The notes under the pieces: model-generated | Told to the model about the DNA's origin: nothing | Database searches by the model: none | The model's input: only the letters and a program-made list of their open reading frames with translations | In this document: piece after piece, positions 45,590 through 57,763 of the stretch | How positions within the stretch are numbered: the first letter of the stretch is position 1 | Layout of the letters: every line of letters begins with the position of its first letter | Source of the DNA: Zychaea mexicana | Taxonomy: Eukaryota > Mucoromycota > Mucoromycetes > Mucorales > Lichtheimiaceae | Assembly (NCBI RefSeq): GCF_025766255.1 | Contig: NW_026516853.1 | Coordinates: 1-60,092, forward strand | Reading direction: 5' to 3' | DNA length: 60,092 nt | Program-made: the position numbers and the translations under genes

Positions 45590-45990
45590 GTTATGAAAAA
45601 TAAAATAAAAGAAAAAATCAATTATATTAAAGATAAATAATTTTGGTATTTAATTTCAAGTCCTAATGTATATACATATATATATATATAAGAGAGCTAA
45701 AAAGGAGGGAAATATATGTTATCGTAAAATAAGAACTAATCTGAATAAACAAGAACCTGATTTTCTTTGTAGTATACATAGCAAAAAGCACATAATTAAA
45801 AAAAAAAGAATAAAATAATTAATGAAGATTTTATTATTAAAAAATTTGATTATAAAAGAAAAAAAAGATAAAAAAAAAGATAAAAAAACAAAATTAAAGT
45901 AAAAAAAATATATGTCTGTAAAGTAGGTATATTAGATTTAAATAAGATTATCAATGATATATTAAACTAATACAAAAAAAATAGAAAATC
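45590..45990 (+). pseudogene. RGKKEG zinc-finger-like protein, decayed copy
   Basis: Plus-strand fragments FWYLISSPNV, YKRAKKEGNICYRKIRTNLN and EPDFLCSIHSKKHIIKKK match the intact copies at 40400 and 52273, with scattered frame breaks in between. Confidence 0.6.
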
Positions 45991-46954
45991 AAAAACATAT
46001 ATAAATTTTTTTATAGGTACTGTAGATCATTTTATCTTATCCTACTATTTAGGTGATACAAATTGATACAAATCCTTTATATTATTCCTAACTTAAACTT
46101 TTATTTATAGATAACAAAAAATATGGCCATTAGGAAAAATAAAAATAAATTATTATAGTTATTTATTTTTAATGAAATTATTCCTTGAAATTATTTATCT
46201 TTTTGCTGATGAACATTGTTTATACTAAGATGGGTATTAAATAAATAAGTCATAATAATTCCTAAAAAGTATAGCAAATATGAAGATATTCTTCCTGATA
46301 TTAAAGGATTTTATCAATGTAACTTAAAATGTTTTTATGATGATACAAGAACTTTATTTAATTAGTAAATATAAATACTTTTATTAAAGTTTTGTAATTA
46401 TAAATTAGAAAAGATTTATAAAAAATTTAGGATTATTCTTATTTTTATGGTTTTAAATTAATTATTCCAAACATTTTATCTTTAATATCATTTTTACAAA
46501 TATTATATTAGAAACTTTAGAAATTTAAATAAATTAAGAAAATAATATAATTAAATACAATTAATAAAAAACATCATATGTTGGAAATAGAAGATTTATA
46601 CAAAAAAAGAAAAACTATTTGTAATTTATAAATTTTATGTATTTATTATTTTTTATATTTTAGGTTTTTAATAAAAATAATATTATTATATTTTTAAAGT
46701 AAATTTTAATTATCAAAATCTTTTTTTCTCTAAAAATTATAAATATAATTATTTCTAGATTTTAATATAAAATATTTACATTTTTTTCAGAATTAAGATA
46801 GTTATAGTTTATAATATTATTAATATTTAACAAATATATTTTATAATTATATTATAATTTAAGATTGTTTTTCTTTATTAAGGTTTATTATGTTATTTGT
46901 AGATAATAATGAAAACGAAATGATTCTGACTTATCCCCTAGCTAGTTCACTAGT
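45991..46954. other. AT-rich decayed sequence
   Basis: GC content is very low and stops occur in all frames; probably the remnant body of an AT-rich element. No gene recognised. Confidence 0.5.
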
Positions 46955-48095
46955 ATGACATCGGAGGAATGGCGAACATGAACAGTTGCACTTTCCCCTA
47001 TTCTGCTCAAGTCAAAGCTACTTAGGGAACATTACGATAACTAGCTCAAGTTCATCGAAGCTGCACGTATCCTTTGCCAACCCTCAATTAAGATTGCTAA
47101 TATCGACATTGCTCAAATCTGCTTGCAGCAGTTTTGCAAAAAGTGCGTTGAACTGCACGGCCTGGAGTTTATCACAATGAATGTGCACCTCCATGGCTGT
47201 ATTCGTGATTCTGTCCTCGATTTCAGTCCTTGCTATAGATTTTGGCTCTTCAGTTTCGAATAGTAGAATGGTATTGTTAAGAACCAGAATACTAATCGAA
47301 AGAATCATTTTGAAGTGACGTATATGAGGCAGTTCTTGATGGATGTGTATGGCAACGATCTTATACATCAATATTGGCAACAGTATTGCAATGAACCCAT
47401 AGTTGCATCAATTTCCAGTCTTCTTGTACCGCTGCAAAGGAACGTTTCGGCTGAAATGACTACGTTTTATGTGCAATCGTTCTTAGAAGCTTCTGATTTA
47501 GAGCTGAATCGTCATAGACAAGGGTTGTTGGTGTGTGGATCGGAGCTGCTGCCTCCATCAAGTTACCCTTTACAAACAGGCAAGGAAATACATAGACCTC
47601 TGTCATTACCACTGCTTGGTCGAGTATTATCGAAGTATCTATAGTGGCGATTATTTCCCGCTTAGTCAAGAAGCAGACAATCTTGTGTATGACGTGATCT
47701 ACAAGTACCCGAAGATCGAGCTCATGGGTCAACAGTTCATCTCAGAGATGACTCGCCACACGCGCGTGAGCACATACGTTCGTATTGTTCTTACTGGTGG
47801 CGAACCCCAGCCTAGTCGCATCCTGTACTTTTTCAAGCACAAGCTTTTAATCGACCAGCAATATGTGGAACATGTCTTCGCTTTCGTCGAGTTTTCAAAG
47901 AAGAATGAGACAGATTTTGAGTCGTTCTGGTTGAGAAATCTGCCGGTTTACCACCTAGAAATCCTTCCATACGGCAAGGATTGGATCGTCCCTATATACA
48001 GGCCCCATTCCGGCGTCACGGTCTGCCCACTTCCGTTCGATCGTAGCTGCACTCTTATATATTTGCCTTGCAAAACAAAAATTGTTTACACCTAG
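46955..48095 (+). pseudogene. tnp2-like transposase relic (C-terminal half)
   Basis: MTSEEWRT (stop) TVALSPILLKSKL, IEAARILCQPSI, MNVHLHGCIRDSVLDFSPCY, FWLFSFE and the C-terminal block (LVEYYRSIYSGDYF; ILYFFKHKLLIDQQYVEHVF; DWIVPIYRPHSGVTV) track the transposase at 5934-9243 step by step. The catalytic half upstream of MTSEEW is missing; AT-rich sequence abuts it. Several stops and frameshifts (for example near 47640) are present. The last 187 codons are open. It is a related but diverged copy, not a recent duplicate. Confidence 0.75.
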
Positions 48096-49337
48096 TCGAT
48101 ATATAGAAATATAACATCATCAGCATCTGTCCCATTCACATCTAATTACTTTTTTTTTTAAATCTCTTTTGAAAATAAATACCAGGCTTGAGGAAGTATA
48201 CATATCAACAAGTCTTCTTCTATATAAGATAAAAAGTAAAAAAGGGTTAGATCTGTAGATAAATGGGAAACAACATACTAGTGAGCAAAACTTTCAGATA
48301 CAAGAATAAATACGTACTGAACTGATTACGTCATTTTTTTCTTCTTCATATACTCGTGCGGTGTTGTTAGTAAAAACATTCATCACAGAACGTTCATTAG
48401 TGTCAGTGTTTTCTGCAATACAACGTGTTTGTACGGGTTGATTACTGGAGGCAATGCTGCTACGAATTCATTTGGCTAATGTTAAAGAACATGTGTGTGC
48501 AGAGTTGCTGTCCTTCCATTTCTACTTAATGGCTGTCTGGTTTACCTAATTTGATCGATTGAATTTAATTTTTTTCCTTTGAATTAACTTGTTGTACTAG
48601 AATCATCGAGCTTTCTATTAGTTTAAAAAGTAAAGTCTGGTAAGATTAATGTCGTGTACTTGAAAAAAAAAATATAAAAACTGCGGAAGCAGATACAATG
48701 TAACACAAGATGTTCATAACGAAACATTAGAAAATTATACCATAAGCTCTTTTTTTAAATGTTCGTTATGACAACAGTGATTCTCTATTCTTATAAAGCT
48801 GCTTTTTATGAGAGAATTATCATTTAAAAATATATATAGAAGAGAAAACGCTCCCATTACTGTTCCCTCTCCTCTACCTTTTTTGTGCCGCTCATTAGCG
48901 TTAAAAAATGATTAATGCTGCGATTTTTTTTCGAAGGGTGCAGTCTTCAGCAGAGCATCGTCGCTGTGTTGAGTGAATGATGTGTTGTTATGTTTAACAG
49001 ATGGAGCATAATTATTAATGAAAGCATCGTTGTTATACTTAGTAGATACTGCTTAATAAATTTGGAAGAAGTATGTAGCAGAGAAGCAGGTAGCTAAGGC
49101 CAAGTTGAACCCCACGCATTCTGATGAAAATAATCCTACTGAAAGTAAGAAGGGGGCCGCTCCTCACAAGATGGAGAAGAGGCTGTATTTTTTTTTTTGG
49201 ATTTTTAGGGGATAAAAATCAGGGGACCAACCCAGATTCAAATCTTATACTATTCATATACCAGTCTTATACCAATATCGCTCTTATACTAGTCGTATAC
49301 TATACTATTCTTATACCATCTTATACACCACTTTTCC
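48096..49337. other. No recognisable gene
   Basis: AT-rich spacer. From about 49238 to 49327 the word CTTATACYA recurs roughly eight times with variations, a short degenerate satellite directly before the left end of the 9.4-kb element. Confidence 0.5.
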
Positions 49338-50342
49338 CAAGCTCCTTATTCTGCCCCGACTATAACTTTGGCCCCCCGCCCCCAGTTTTCAATTTTTTTG
49401 AAAGTCAGATAGGTGAAGGGAAGCAGGCACAGAATAAAGGGACTTGGAGAAAAAATTGAGTGCAGCAGTATATGTTTTGTCAGCGATCAAAAAAACATTG
49501 TAACTACATGGTCTGCCATTCATCTTGAGACAAGGTAATTATAAAAGTACATCTGTAAATCGTAAAGCTCATTGAGAATGGGGAGCAGTAGCTAAATAGC
49601 ACAGGGAGAGCAATTACACTTTGCGGCAGAAATAAGCATCTGCACCTACTACTAACGGTCACTGTCAGGCCTGCTCAAATCAATTCTAATAGACACAACT
49701 GTAACAGCGATTCGAGATGAAGTTGGATTCAACACGTAATTATAATATATGCGGTGAGATGGAGGTAAGAACGAACGTATATATTGGATATACATATATG
49801 TGTGCGCGCGTATGTGTTCGTTGGTATAGCATTGTGGTAAAAACGAAGGCCTTTCTTGTCTTTGTTCTTGCTACAAACGCACACGATCATTTTACCGATT
49901 CCTTCTACCATCGACGTCGAAGCTTCCACCATTCAATAATCCAAACGTCGATGGCCCTTGATGGACGACGAAAAACATACAAGAACTTGTTATGGTGTGT
50001 TGGTACTTGCTGCGCAAATACTTTTACAATACTCGTTTCTATACCTCGCGTATAAACACACACAATGTCCAACCCGTTTAGCATTCGCCATCTCAAGGAA
50101 TGGTAAAGGCTTATTTAGTGTAATCTACAATGTTGATGGTAAGTGTTGCAAGTGTTTTCTAAGTTTTTATAATTATAAAGGGTGCATAAGTACTACTATT
50201 CCTTGCTCTATCATACTGCCCCTTCTATTTCAGCAACCAGCAAAGATATCAGTGCAGCTTATAGGTAGGCAGATCTTATGAAGGAATGGGTGGGATGCAC
50301 GTCAAACATGCTGTTGAGCGGTCTATGTTATGTTACATACTG
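49338..50342 (+). repeat. Left 1-kb TIR
   Basis: It matches 57764-58774 inverted, with few substitutions and small length changes in G-rich runs. Open frames here (for example 49717-50055) occur in both TIRs and show no domain. Confidence 0.9.
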
Positions 50343-50668
50343 TACTTATTTTATAGCCCTGGAAACACACTCACACAAGGATGGTATCAGTGGCTAAATA
50401 CAAGAAGGACGAAAGAACAGTAGTCGTATTCAATAAATAACTAGTAGTGCATGAAGAAACATATAATGATGTAGTAGTTAGGTACCTTTATTTGAAGTGC
50501 TTTAGATACAGTATTGAAGTGACAAAAAAAGGGGGTTTTCATCAAAGCGGATATATTCATAGCCATAAGTAATAATAATTCTATAAATAAGGAGATTATT
50601 TATAAATTTATAATTACTATTGTATTTCCAAAAAAAAAATTGAATTTCTATTTATTAAAAAAGTAATA

Positions 50669-51846
50669 ATGATGGATGTTAATAGCTTGATAACAAATGA
50701 GATTAATTCAATTCTTATAAATTATTGGATTTTTTTGAATAATAATTGGCCTGTTATTAATCATAAATATAAACATAGAACTGAATTAAAACATATAAAT
50801 TATATAGACATTATTAAAAAAAATTAGTAGAAAAATTAGGATATATTGCTGTATTTTTCTTTTTAATAGTATTATATGGCAATAAGGAGTACCCTGGACC
50901 TTACTATGAAATTGAAAAAGGTTTATTCTTATTATACCATTTAGTTTCGGGTATTGCTGGGAAAGAAGAAATAGATAAATATCTTCCGCAAAGTACATTT
51001 CATCGCTTTTATAAAAAATTTTGGATGGATGAAGATAATTATAAAAGGTTAAACAAAATTGTTAATGAGTCATTAGATACTATGTTTTCTAATATAAGAT
51101 TAAGAATATTATCAGCACATAAATACAATCCTGATTTGTTTAAACATATTACTTTAATTCTTGACGGTCACGATTCAAGAATCAATTATGTGGATACAGA
51201 AATTAAGCATAGCAGATTATATTCTTACAAATTTAAAAAAAATGGATTAAGAACACAAATCGTTAGTGATATTAATGATATGATACTTTTTATATCCAAA
51301 AGTAATTTTTGTTCAGATAGTTCAGATGGTTCAATGTTTCTTAATATGAAATTATATCACAAAATGGATGATAAAGATACTATTGCTATCGACGGCGGAT
51401 ATACTTTGTTTGTAAACCAATTTGTAGATTTAGCTGTTGAAAAAGGTTATACATATAGTGATTCTAATTTTGTTTATCCTATTAGAAAAAATGTTAATGA
51501 AAGTTTATCTATAACTGAAGACCATTTTAATAAGACCTTTGGAAGTTTTCGTTCAAAAATAGAAAATCAGTTTTCAGAGTTAGGTAATAAATTTTATAGA
51601 TTTAATAACAATAAATCAGTTGTTAGAATGGATAATATAAAGTTTTACAATTTACAATTTAAGGTTGCCTGTTTATTAAAAAATATTAGTATTATTGTAG
51701 ATAAATTTAATGTACCAATTTTACCCCATCATAAACTATGGGAATCAGATGGATTTGAATTTCCTGTTGAAAAAAAATTATTAAATATTGTAGTAAGTAA
51801 TGATAAGCAAAATAAAGATAAATTAGATAAAATGCTTGAATTATAA
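50669..51846 (+). pseudogene. DDE_4-type (Harbinger/IS5-like) transposase of the AT-rich element
   Basis: MMDVNSLITNEINS starts at 50669; one frameshift in an A run near 50820 leads to the long frame. N-terminal LFLLYHLVSGIAGKEEIDKY resembles the helix-turn-helix part of this family. The core shows LILDGHDSRINYV (first Asp), IAIDGGYTLF (second Asp) and FNKTFGSFRSKIENQFSELG (Glu region). With the frameshift corrected, length would be about 390 residues, normal for the family. The stop TAA is followed at once by the ATG of a chromodomain frame. An AATTGAATTT word lies at 50638-50647, 21 bp before the start. Confidence 0.75.
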
Positions 51847-52194
51847 ATGGATTTCTTAAATATAAATGTATCAGAAAATAATATGGTTATTGATGAGTTT
51901 TCAGATGAAGATTCTAATAATCATAAAGATATTTCAAGTGAAGGTGAAGATGTCCCTAAATTCAATGAAAGGTCTAAAAAAAGAAAATTAAAAGGAAAAC
52001 AAAAGGAAAAAAATTATAAATCCTATCAAATTGAAGCTGTTGTTGACCATAAACTTAAAGATGGTTTATATACATTTTTAGTTAAATGGAAAGATTATTC
52101 CGATAGTGATAATAGTTGGCTAACAATAGAAAAGTTTAATGAAAAGGAAATGTTAAATGAATATATTAAAAATAATAATCTTGGTGCATTATAA
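51847..52194 (+). CDS. Chromodomain protein of the AT-rich element
   Basis: 115 codons: an acidic stretch, a basic patch (RSKKRKLKGKQKEKN), then a chromodomain, YQIEAVVDHKLKDGLYTFLV followed by KWKDYSDSDNSWLTIEKF, with the expected aromatic residues. Chromodomains bind methylated histone tails and, in several retrotransposons, guide integration to heterochromatin. The frame is the same as that of the transposase, separated only by TAA, so the two may be one protein made by readthrough or an ancestral fusion split by a stop. A decayed relative lies at 32595-32760. Confidence 0.8.
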   Translation: MDFLNINVSENNMVIDEFSDEDSNNHKDISSEGEDVPKFNERSKKRKLKGKQKEKNYKSYQIEAVVDHKLKDGLYTFLVKWKDYSDSDNSWLTIEKFNEKEMLNEYIKNNNLGAL

Positions 52195-52272
52195 ATAATT
52201 CGATAATCTCCCCCTCCTATATACAAATGAATATCTATATAGGATATATTGTTGTATGTATGACGTCTGCAG

Positions 52273-52698
52273 TTAATGTAATAAGCTTTTTATAAAATAT
52301 TCCAGGTTAAGGTTGCCGCTATTACATACATATATTGTTTTTGATTTTCTTTTTTTTACTTTTTTTAAATCTTTTTTAGGATTACCATTATCAATAGATA
52401 TGCAAGGTGGTAAAACAATTTTTTTATTTTTTTTCTTGGGCACATGAATTTTACTATGACTAGAACATAGATAATCAAGCTTGTTATCTCCAATATTAGT
52501 TCTAATCTTCCTGTGGCACATGTGACCTTCTTTCTTACCTCTTGTATGTATGAAAGTGCAAATATTTTCACTACTATTTAAGTACCAAAATTGTTTATCT
52601 TTAACTTTATTCATTTTTTCATTTATTTTATTTTCCATAATCTTCATCTTACTTTCTTTTTTTTCTACCAACACTTCATCATCAAAATATTCCTTCAT
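52273..52698 (-). CDS. Small RGKKEG zinc-finger-like protein, copy 2
   Basis: 141 codons from ATG 52698: EYFDDEVLVEKKESKMKIME, KQFWYLNSSENICTFIHTRG, KKEGHMCHRKIRTNIGDNKL and LCSSHSKIHVPKKK. The C..RGKKEG..C....C..H pattern suggests one zinc site. Homology with copy 1 extends upstream of the ATG (LNTEIPV), where no ATG is present, so the true start may have been lost or may lie elsewhere. It converges on the chromodomain gene with an 80-bp gap. Confidence 0.6.
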   Translation of the reverse strand: MKEYFDDEVLVEKKESKMKIMENKINEKMNKVKDKQFWYLNSSENICTFIHTRGKKEGHMCHRKIRTNIGDNKLDYLCSSHSKIHVPKKKNKKIVLPPCISIDNGNPKKDLKKVKKRKSKTIYVCNSGNLNLEYFIKSLLH

Positions 52699-52776
52699 AA
52701 CCTCTTCTATAAGATTTCTTATACTTTTAGTTAAGGATTTAGTAGATACAGGAATTTCTGTGTTTAAATTACTATT

Positions 52777-53665
52777 TTAAAAATTTATTGAAATGGTAAG
52801 AGAACTTGGATGTTTTTATTTTTTTAATTAAAAAAAATTCAATTTTTTTTTACTTAAAAGATTTTTAATTACCCATGAGTAATTGATTACTAATATTTTT
52901 ATTAAATACTTATAATTATAAGTATACCGCCAAATATGTGGTATTGTGAAATCAGTTGTTATGTCAGGTTATTAAAAAGGCAATACAGTCAATATTGAAC
53001 ACGTCTCTTGTTCCTGATTCCTAATCTCATAGCTACATCTCAAAATCTCAAACATGAACAACACCCCAAACGCTTCTACTACACCCCCGTTCACTATAGA
53101 TGCTCAAAAAGGCAAAGATGGCACTGCACCACCCAGAAAATGCGCTGTGATTGGCTAAAGTCTCTATGTTGCACGAAAAATAAAGTTATAGCCTAAAAAC
53201 TTACCTACAGCTGTCTCATGCATCTGCCTTGTGGCTGGATGGGGGGCCTTTTTTAGGGGGTCTGGCTCATGTGACATGGAAAAGTGATTGATTTTTACTA
53301 AGTCATTTCTGCATGAAAGAAGGATGTTGGTTCAATTATATTGGCAGCATATATCAAGAGTTAAGCATACAGTAAGAGAGAGATAAAATAATAATGAATG
53401 AGACATAGGAAATAAGTAGGTGAACTTACATAAAGATAACAGAAAGAGCGTAAAGATATTAGAAAGAGCATAAAGATAATAGAAAGAGCGTAAAGATATT
53501 AGAAAGAGCATAAAGATAATGGGAAGAGCATAATAAAGACAATGGGAAGAGCATAATGACAATGAGAAGAACATAAAGGATAATGGGAAGAACATAAATA
53601 ATTACAAGCAGAAAAGTAGAAAAAGAGAGCATAGTGGAATTTAGTCATAAGAGAAGTACAGGTCT
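52777..53665. other. Spacer without a gene, with minisatellite
   Basis: It spans the end of the AT-rich element (about 52950) and a G+A-rich minisatellite at 53430-53600. No convincing coding sequence. Confidence 0.5.
53430..53600 (+). repeat. Minisatellite, about 20-21 bp unit
   Basis: Copies of AGATAATAGAAAGAGCATAA alternate between GCG and GCA variants, then drift to AATGGGAAGAGCATAA. Confidence 0.8.
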
Positions 53666-56600
53666 TCACAACGACGAGACTTCTTCCGGAGCCAACACCA
53701 AAAGCCTCCACAGCGAACCGAACTTGCCAATGTTGATGATGCGCTCTTGTTGACCAGTAGCTTGAACTTGGATGTCCAATGCTTCCAAGAGACTTATCTC
53801 TGAAAGATGTACCTCCAACGTACTGGTTCCTGAGCGCCTTAATCTGACATTGGCAGCATCATCCTTACTGGTGTTCGTATAAATGGACGTGGAAAAGTTC
53901 GTTGTATATGCAGAGGATAAACGAGAGAAGTCAACGGTGGGGTACGGAGTGATTACGGGCTTAAACAATTTGAAGTACACTGCTCCTGTATGCTTGTTCA
54001 AACTTGTAATTTCAGCCAAGACATCTTGACACCCACTGCTCTTTCTGATCCTAAAGAGACCGCTGACGCCTCGCTTAAGAGTCACCTTGTGCTCATTGTT
54101 GTCGACGTTTTCACGGTCAGCTCCGAAGTACAACTTGCGGAAACTGTCGTTTGCTCGTACAAAATCAATGATCTTGTTGCTGGCATGAACAAGTCGACCG
54201 GACGCGACATGGGGAAAATAGCCTCCATTGACAATGCAACGAAACATTGTATACCGTCCAAAGGAAACAAGTAGGTCTCGCGAAGGGTTGTGGCGGTTGG
54301 TGTGGAAGATGTGTTCTCAGAGGAATTTGTTGAACTATTCGCCTTTTTCTGATTCAAAATGAATAGCAGTGGCGAAACGTTCGATATCCTCCACGATGTG
54401 ATGTAAGATGTGTAGCTTGGGCTTGTTACCCATCTTACTGTTGGCGGTCATATTTCCTTGCGCAACAAGGAAATTGTCGACAACACCAATCATAGCCGTC
54501 AATTCCTCCGTCTTCTTGTTCAGCAGCAGCTTGTACATAGAGAACTTTGTTTCTATCTTGGACATGAATAATAGCGACATGACCTCTCCGTGTACACGGA
54601 AGCAGTCAAAGAACGCCCGGAGACCCTCCATTTTCTCCTCGCTTTTTGCTGACCAACCATGATGGAGGAGATCGTTGAGGATGACGGCTGCTTGCTGGCT
54701 AAAGACCTTGTAATCGCGACCGACAAAGGAACGGCGAAGACGCAGACTACTACTGAGCATGCGACGGAAGGCTTTCGAGTCGTAGCTGCGGCACTTGAGC
54801 TCGAGGTCTTTGAGCTCGTCGCTGTCAAGATAATTGCAAAATTCAAGCAAGAGATATTTGGTGACTCCCAGCATCGTGGTGTGCAGTATCTCTACTGGGC
54901 AGTCTTTCGTAATGTCAAACGCCTCGAGGTTGCCCAACGCCTCCCCACCAGTCAGTTTATATCCTACAGCAGTAGGATTCGCTGTCACAGTGTCATTTGG
55001 CAATCGCACCAGATCCTCCAGATCAAGACCCATTGACAGCATTGCAACGTCAGTAATATTGCGAGGTGGAGCTGCCCAGTGCTCATCACATCCTTTATAG
55101 TAGTAGCACTTGCGACAAGGAAAGTTGAAGCAAGGCCTTTGCTACACACGAGTTCGGCGTGCCGAGGATTGTCGGCCGAAATAAAGCACAGCGGCGCCAC
55201 CACCAACACGTCCTGATTGCTAGCAGCATCGAACATCACCACACCCTTCGAGCAGCTCGCACAAGTCCTCGACAATAAAGGGAAGCATCTCCAAAGCAGT
55301 CAATTTGTTGTGGACAGCTATCAAGTGCGTGCTCTCCCGTTTGTTGCGTTCAGCGAGTGGAAGTGCAGCGGGCGTTAGAGACCAGCTATCGAACTTGTTC
55401 CATTTTTTTGATCGTTGCCGCTAGTGTCATCAGTGAACAAGTTCACTGGTACGATCTTGACAGGCAGCCGACGATCGTAACGCAAACCGATTCTGAAATC
55501 ACTATGCTTCGTAAAGTCAATAGGGATGAACTCGCCGCTGTCGAAATCGCAGATATCCCCAGCAGCACCGGAACTAGTCACCTTTGCAGCAACGTGCTCG
55601 AGATAATGCCATTTGCAATTGGCATCATAATCAAGGGCAAGTCTATCGATTGGCATTGTTACGTAGTATAGATGTTCAGGATCGCTCTCGTAGGAAAGTA
55701 CGGCTACTTCCGTGTTACCCTGCTTTTTGGCCAGTTTGACGGGACAGATGTCGGCAAATGTAATACCATGCTTAGTGTAGAACTTTGCAATTTTGCACGT
55801 TGTTTGCTGCCCGATGCCGATTATTTTGGCATAATCACCAACCCAAAGCATTGCTCCTACAGAATTAGTAACGCACGGATGCTGGAATAGATTGCAGGTG
55901 TTCCATTTACTGCCTTGCGTCAATTCGATTCGCTGGTCAGGCGTTTTGTCGGGTAGAGCACTCAAACTCGAAGAGACAGTTGGATCAGCGTTGAGTAGCT
56001 TTAAGCAATCTGATGGCTTATGCATATGTGCCGTAACTTCGATAGTTTCGTCTGTATTAGGCTTGCTGATCTCTGCTTTGACTGTTGTTATTCTTATTTT
56101 TGGCACTTTGCTTCGCTTAGCATACGATAGATCCATCATCCAACGAACAGATGGCACCTTGAGGTCCTTATCCTCACGAAACATCACGGCTACATCTTCG
56201 AGAAGACTTTTCAGCTGCTTTTTAATCATCCTGTCTTCAGGCAATCGTCTGCGTGGAAGAAGGCAGCAAGACGAAATTGCAACTGGTTCTCGAAAGGGTA
56301 CCAGTCTTCGTTGGTCTCGTAGTCGACGCTGAAATCGAGCGGATTATCACCATCATCATCACCTTCGTCGATTTCATCGTCGCTGCCACCATCACTCTCC
56401 ACATCAGCAGCGAACTCGGCATTAGCACCAGATTCCTGCCGCCGAGAGAGGAAAACACCGTACGACTGACGCAAAGCAGCAATGTCGACCAACTCGTCGT
56501 CACTGTCATCGTCGTCTTCGACGTCGTCGTTGCTACCACTATGCTGCTGCTGGTGCTCCTCTCCCGAATTGGTGCTGTCAACGTCCATATCCCCAGCATT

Positions 56601-56789
56601 AGAAGCCGAAGCACGGACGATGCGGGCATCATATTCAGCAACATTCGCTTGATGTTTCAATGAGCTAACATGAGTTTTCCAGTTTCCTAAGCCATCTCCA
56701 AGCTTGATGACAGTGTTACAAGGAACACATGTTTTGGTTTTAGGCTGCTTCTGAGTTTGTGCGTTAATGGAGAAGACGTTGAAGGACAT
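53666..56789 (-). pseudogene. tnp2-like transposase with N-terminal zinc finger, decayed
   Basis: From ATG 56789: CVPCNTVIKLGDGLGNWKTH...KHQ (a C2H2/BED-like finger), a long acidic region, then WYPFENQLQFRLAAFF. After a frameshift near 56240 come a long unknown region and VNLFTDDTSGNDQKNG, VLVVAPLCFISADNPRHAEL (frame 3), PCRKCYYYKGCDEHW, CPVEILHTTMLGVTKYLLLE, and HFESEKGEQFNKFLREHIFH with TNRHNPSRD. These blocks are known from a widespread, poorly named fungal transposase group of RNase H fold. At least four frame breaks (about 56240, 55380-55280, 55130, 54345) make it non-functional. It is distinct from the 5.9-9.2-kb transposase but shares the order D.. / ..LG..K / E. Confidence 0.75.
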
Positions 56790-57763
56790 GGTCGAATGGA
56801 GATGGTTGTAATTGAGAATAAAGGTGAGTGCAAAAGAGAAAAAAAAAGGTTAATTGCTGAATTAAATTAAGAATGCCCCAGCTCAATTTCCGTCTCCCTT
56901 TTTCTCCACCTTCTTCTTGCCACCATCTTTTGCAATTCAGGTAACAATGTCTTACTTATTTTCTTCGTTTAAGACCACTGAAACCTAAATCAATAAAGCA
57001 TCTTCTTAGATGTTCTCAAACTAATCTGTAGGCTATTATAAAACAAGGTAAGAATGCTTAGTTGCTTGTTTGGAATTTGAAAAAAGCTCTCTTTAGTGAC
57101 TAATCTCTTTTTGAATTAATAGTCATGATGGTGCTATAAGTGCTTTTATTGGCGACTGTCTGTAAGTATACGTTTATTCCTTTAGGGCATGGGCTGTTAA
57201 ACGACATGGAAATTGCTAATATATGTTTCTGTTAAACCATAGGCTAACTATAGGCTATATGAAGTACACGCCGATTTATACTGCTCATATCTTTGGTAAG
57301 TTGAAAATGATGACGCGTTGACAAAACCTATATAAGCTATCAAGGCTAATCATCATCTTTTTAAAAGCAATACTAGAATGGTATAACCTCAAGTAACAGT
57401 TTCACTACTGTTTTCTGAAGTCCGTTTTGCAAGCTTGAAAGCGTCATCGATTATTTTATTAGCGTATTTAGTTACGCAGTATCCATAAAATTTTGCCCAT
57501 AATTTTTTTCAATAAACGTTTTTTTACGCCAATCCTATCCAAAATGCAAAGCCTCATCATCTGCATCTCATCGTAAATGAATTGGGGGGGTGGGGGGGAC
57601 CTGGTTCTTTTTCTGCTGTCCCAATATGGTAGCTGCATGCGATAACTCAAAAAGGCAACTGGTTTCCTCTTTTTTTTTGTATGGGTGTGTACTACTCCCA
57701 CCACCACTACTACCCTCCCAATTTTGATCTCGGCCAACCTTGCCTAGGCACACCCTGAAGGTG
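56790..57763. other. Non-coding inner region of the 9.4-kb element
   Basis: It lies upstream of the transposase start, so it probably contains its promoter. No gene or clear motif was seen; a poly-G run lies near 57585. Confidence 0.5.
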
